Of a stretch of 64,000 nucleotides of DNA, positions 61,676-64,000 are shown one piece after another. A program made the translations under genes and the position numbers. Origin of the DNA: Streptomyces hygroscopicus. GTDB lineage: Bacteria > Actinomycetota > Actinomycetes > Streptomycetales > Streptomycetaceae. The notes beneath the pieces were generated by a model. The model was not told the origin of the DNA. It ran no database searches and was given only the letters and a program-made list of their open reading frames with translations. Where the stretch lies: contig CP018627.1 of assembly GCA_002021875.1 (NCBI GenBank), positions 9,858,001-9,922,000 on the forward strand, written 5' to 3'. Position 1 is the stretch's first letter. Every line of letters begins with the position of its first letter.

Positions 61676-62542
61676 ATGGCTTCCTCCGGCTCCGACTTCG
61701 CCGCGCTCCTGCGCGCCTGGCGCGACCGCCTCTCCCCGGCCGACGCCGGCTTCGCCCCGACGGCCGGCCGCCGCGCCCCGGGGCTGCGCCGCGAGGAGCT
61801 CGCACAGCTGGCCGGGCTCTCCGTCGACTACATCCTGCGCCTGGAACAGGGGCGCGCGAAGAACCCCTCGGACCAGGTCGTCGGCGCCCTCGCCCGCGCC
61901 CTCCAGCTCTCCCGCGCCGAGCGCGACCAGCTCTACCGGAGCGCCGGGCTCCTGCCGCCGCGCGACGGGACGGTCAACGCCCATGTGCCCCCGGGCATCC
62001 AACGGCTCGCCGCGCGCCTGGGCGACGTCCCGATCGGGGTGTTCACCGCCGACTGGACCCTGGTGTGGTGGAACGCCATGTGGAGCGCCCTGCACGGCGA
62101 CCCCGCCGTCCTCCCGGCTGCCGAACGCAACCTGGCCCGCGCCCTGTTCGGCAGCGGCGCCGCCCGCGCCGCGACACCTCACATCCGGCCCGCGCGCGGG
62201 CAGGACACCTTCGAAGCCTCGATCGTCGCCGACCTCAAGGACGCCACCTCCCGCTACCCCGCCGACGGCCGGCTCCAGCGCCTGGTGGGGGAACTGCGGG
62301 CGGAGTCCGAAGCTTTCGCGCACTACTGGGCCACCAGGACGACCGCCGCCCAGCACACGAGCGACCGGAAGACGATCCGGCATCCGGAGGCCGGCGACAT
62401 CCACCTGGACTGCGATGTCCTCGTCGTCCCCGGCGCGGACCTGCGCATGGTCACCTACACGGCGGCGACCGGAAGCAGCGATGCGGGCAAGCTCGACCTC
62501 CTGCGCGTCACCGGCGCCCGCACCGCCGCTCCGCGCCCATGA
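61676..62542 (+). CDS. Helix-turn-helix regulator, XRE family with MmyB-like ligand domain
   Basis: A 288-residue paralogue of the regulator at 1484. The HTH region reads APGLRREELAQLAGLSVDYILRLEQGRAKNPSD, and the ligand domain has TADWTLVWWNAMWSALHGDP and a C-terminal DCDVLVVPGADLRMVTYTA. The ATG at 61676 is the first in-frame start after the divergent SDR. It probably senses a small hydrophobic ligand and controls the adjacent reductase (inference). Confidence 0.9.
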   Translation: MASSGSDFAALLRAWRDRLSPADAGFAPTAGRRAPGLRREELAQLAGLSVDYILRLEQGRAKNPSDQVVGALARALQLSRAERDQLYRSAGLLPPRDGTVNAHVPPGIQRLAARLGDVPIGVFTADWTLVWWNAMWSALHGDPAVLPAAERNLARALFGSGAARAATPHIRPARGQDTFEASIVADLKDATSRYPADGRLQRLVGELRAESEAFAHYWATRTTAAQHTSDRKTIRHPEAGDIHLDCDVLVVPGADLRMVTYTAATGSSDAGKLDLLRVTGARTAAPRP

Positions 62543-62567
62543 CCCGTGCCTTTGTGGCCGTACGTGG

Positions 62568-63551
62568 TCAGTGGCTGATGACGACCTTGCCGAAGCGTGG
62601 CCCCTTCTCGAAGTGGGCGAACGCCTCCGGCGCCTGGTCGAAGGGGACGATACGGTCGATGACGGGCCGCAGCCGGTGCTGGCCGATGACCTTGTTCATC
62701 CGCTCGAAGTCGCTCCGGCTGCCGACGCTGATCGACCTGAGCGTGGCGGCGCGGCGGAAGAATCGCATCACATCCATCCCGCTGCCCGACGCGAGATTGC
62801 CGACGAGGGCGATCTGCCCGCCGTGGGCGACGGCCTCGATGGACTGAGCGAGCGTTCCGGCGCCGCCGATCTCGACGACACGGTCGGCACCGCCGCCGGT
62901 GAGCGCCCGCACCTGTGCGCCCCACTCCGGTGTGCTGACGTAGTTGACGACATCGGAGGCGCCGAGCGTGCCGAGCCGTCGGGCCTTCTCATCGCTGGAG
63001 GTCGTGGCGAGCACACGTGCGCCGGCCAGACGGGCGAACTGCAGCGCGAAGACCGACACCCCGCCCGAGCCCTGGACCAGGAGCGCATCGCCCGGACCGA
63101 CTCCGCTCACCGCCGACCACGCGGTGAGCGCGGCGCACGGGAGCGTGGCCGCTTCCTCGAAGGAGAGCTGGTCCGGCACGGCGACCAGGCTCTGCTCGTC
63201 GAGGGCGATGTATTCGGTGAGCCATCCATCGCGCTGCGTCCCGTGGAACTCCCCCCACTCGGGGAACCGACCGTACAGCCAGGTCGGATGGAAGGTGCTC
63301 ACGACGCGATCCCCCACCCGGAACCGCGAAACCCCGTCCCCGACCGCCTCCACGACGCCCGCGCCGTCGGAGAGCGGGATACGCCCCGGCGGAACCTCGA
63401 TGGGATACCTGCCGGAGACGATGAGCAGGTCGCGCGCGTTGATGGAGCTGGCTTTCACGCGGACCAGAACTTCACCCGCCGACGGAGTCGGCACCGGACG
63501 CGTGGCCGGGGCGATCAGGTCGCCGCCCGTATCAATCTGAAATGTTCGCAT
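62568..63551 (-). CDS. Quinone-oxidoreductase-like MDR enzyme (zinc-independent)
   Basis: A 327-residue MDR protein: VKASSINARDLLIVSGRYP, PLSDGAGVVEAVGDGV, LPCAALTAWSAV, cofactor motif QGSGGVSVFALQFARLAG and GASDVVNY. Catalytic zinc ligands are absent, as in quinone oxidoreductases. The ATG at 63551 has GGAGGGG upstream. It is divergent from the AraC-type gene at 63656, its likely regulator. Confidence 0.9.
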   Translation of the reverse strand: MRTFQIDTGGDLIAPATRPVPTPSAGEVLVRVKASSINARDLLIVSGRYPIEVPPGRIPLSDGAGVVEAVGDGVSRFRVGDRVVSTFHPTWLYGRFPEWGEFHGTQRDGWLTEYIALDEQSLVAVPDQLSFEEAATLPCAALTAWSAVSGVGPGDALLVQGSGGVSVFALQFARLAGARVLATTSSDEKARRLGTLGASDVVNYVSTPEWGAQVRALTGGGADRVVEIGGAGTLAQSIEAVAHGGQIALVGNLASGSGMDVMRFFRRAATLRSISVGSRSDFERMNKVIGQHRLRPVIDRIVPFDQAPEAFAHFEKGPRFGKVVISH

Positions 63552-63655
63552 TTCCCCTCCTTTGTTCTCGGGCCATCTCCACGATAGGGCGGCCCGGCTG
63601 GACGATATGTATCCTGGCGTCCGCGGTTTAGCGCAGATCGTCCAGGAGGGTGGAG

Positions 63656-64000
63656 ATGGATCCCGTCGACGACCTTCTCGCCACCATGAAGATCGAGGAC
63701 GCGCGGTATGTGCGGGTGGACGCCCATGCGCCGTGGGGCATCTCGTTCCCTCCCCGGGACCTCGCCCGGCTGGTGCTGATCTCCAGTGGTTCCTGCCGGC
63801 TCGTCGCGGACACGCTCGCCGGGCCGCAATGGCTGGAGGCCAACGACTGCTTCCTGGTCCGCGCGGGCGTGAGATTCACCCTTCAGGACACCACGGGCAG
63901 CGAGGTCGTGGACTGCGACGGACTGGTCTCCCAGGCTCCCGGCAACGCGGCGCGGGTCGGGGGCGACGGTGAGCTGACGCAGATCGTGTCCAGCCGGTTC
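63656..64000 (+). CDS. AraC-family regulator, N-terminal cupin part (cut by window edge)
   Basis: The first 115 residues of a protein with a cupin-like ligand domain: VRVDAHAPWGISFPP, LARLVLISSGSCRLVAD, LEANDCFLVRAGVRFTLQD. This is the N-terminal region of AraC regulators of the cupin_6 type, which continue into a C-terminal double HTH. AGGAGGG precedes the ATG. The DNA-binding part is beyond the right edge, so the call rests on the N-terminus and the divergent oxidoreductase neighbour. Confidence 0.78.
   Translation, partial: MDPVDDLLATMKIEDARYVRVDAHAPWGISFPPRDLARLVLISSGSCRLVADTLAGPQWLEANDCFLVRAGVRFTLQDTTGSEVVDCDGLVSQAPGNAARVGGDGELTQIVSSRF

Overview
The window is very GC-rich DNA with GTG starts, strong GGAGG-type ribosome sites, ATGA/GTGA gene overlaps, many lipoproteins and many one-component regulators. 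It fits a Streptomyces (or close relative) chromosome, probably an accessory or arm region: almost every gene is catabolic, redox or regulatory, there are gene remnants and insertion elements, and no tRNA, rRNA, ribosomal-protein or CRISPR locus was seen.

Layout. 1-5.1 kb: aldo/keto reductase (cut by the edge) and zinc alcohol dehydrogenase opposite an HTH/MmyB-type regulator, then exported DUF305-like and DUF1996 proteins behind a 16-bp LacI-type palindrome, and a DUF2165 membrane protein. 5.2-6.7 kb: an AhpD-like protein and ECF41 sigma factor SigJ behind a textbook ECF41 promoter. 6.8-9.9 kb: cobalamin riboswitch and a three-gene corrinoid-type ABC importer. 10-14 kb: orphan response regulator, M1 metallopeptidase, a conserved unknown, a CGNR regulator. 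13.7-15.8 kb: acyltransferase remnant, partial MITE-like repeat and a complete IS4-family element with 10-bp target duplications and a frameshifted transposase. 15.8-24.1 kb: epoxide hydrolase, then a divergent aryl-CoA locus (cupin, thioesterase, acyl-CoA ligase, bifunctional monooxygenase/reductase; Rid protein and PaaX regulator on the other strand). 24.1-28.5 kb: a coupled operon of amine/amino-acid oxidase, ThDP decarboxylase-like enzyme and PixA/AidA inclusion-body protein. 29-39.7 kb: MHS transporter remnant, LacI regulator, two reductase operons each controlled by a divergent LysR or MarR regulator, a transketolase remnant, IclR, and an RsbW-like ATPase.

40.1-52.7 kb is the most striking part: thirteen genes on one strand, many overlapping by 4 bp. 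They comprise an FrcBCA/Rbs-type importer, UlaG-like metallo-hydrolase, KDPG-type aldolase, SDR, two zinc-type dehydrogenases, glycerol kinase, shikimate-dehydrogenase-like enzyme, cupin-type phosphoglucose isomerase, 2-hydroxyacid dehydrogenase and an RpiR regulator. I do not recognise this combination as a described pathway. It looks like a complete import-oxidise-phosphorylate-cleave route for an unknown sugar, polyol or cyclitol.

52.7-64 kb: lipoprotein; LysR opposite NmrA and SDR reductases; acyl-CoA dehydrogenase opposite an Lrp regulator; a full copy of the MITE-like repeat; MarR opposite an OYE flavoenzyme with arrayed TTGG/CCAA operators; alpha/beta hydrolase; SDR opposite a second HTH/MmyB-type regulator; quinone-oxidoreductase-like enzyme; and the start of an AraC-type regulator. 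The recurring plan is a local regulator transcribed away from one to four oxidoreductase genes, with palindromes between them.
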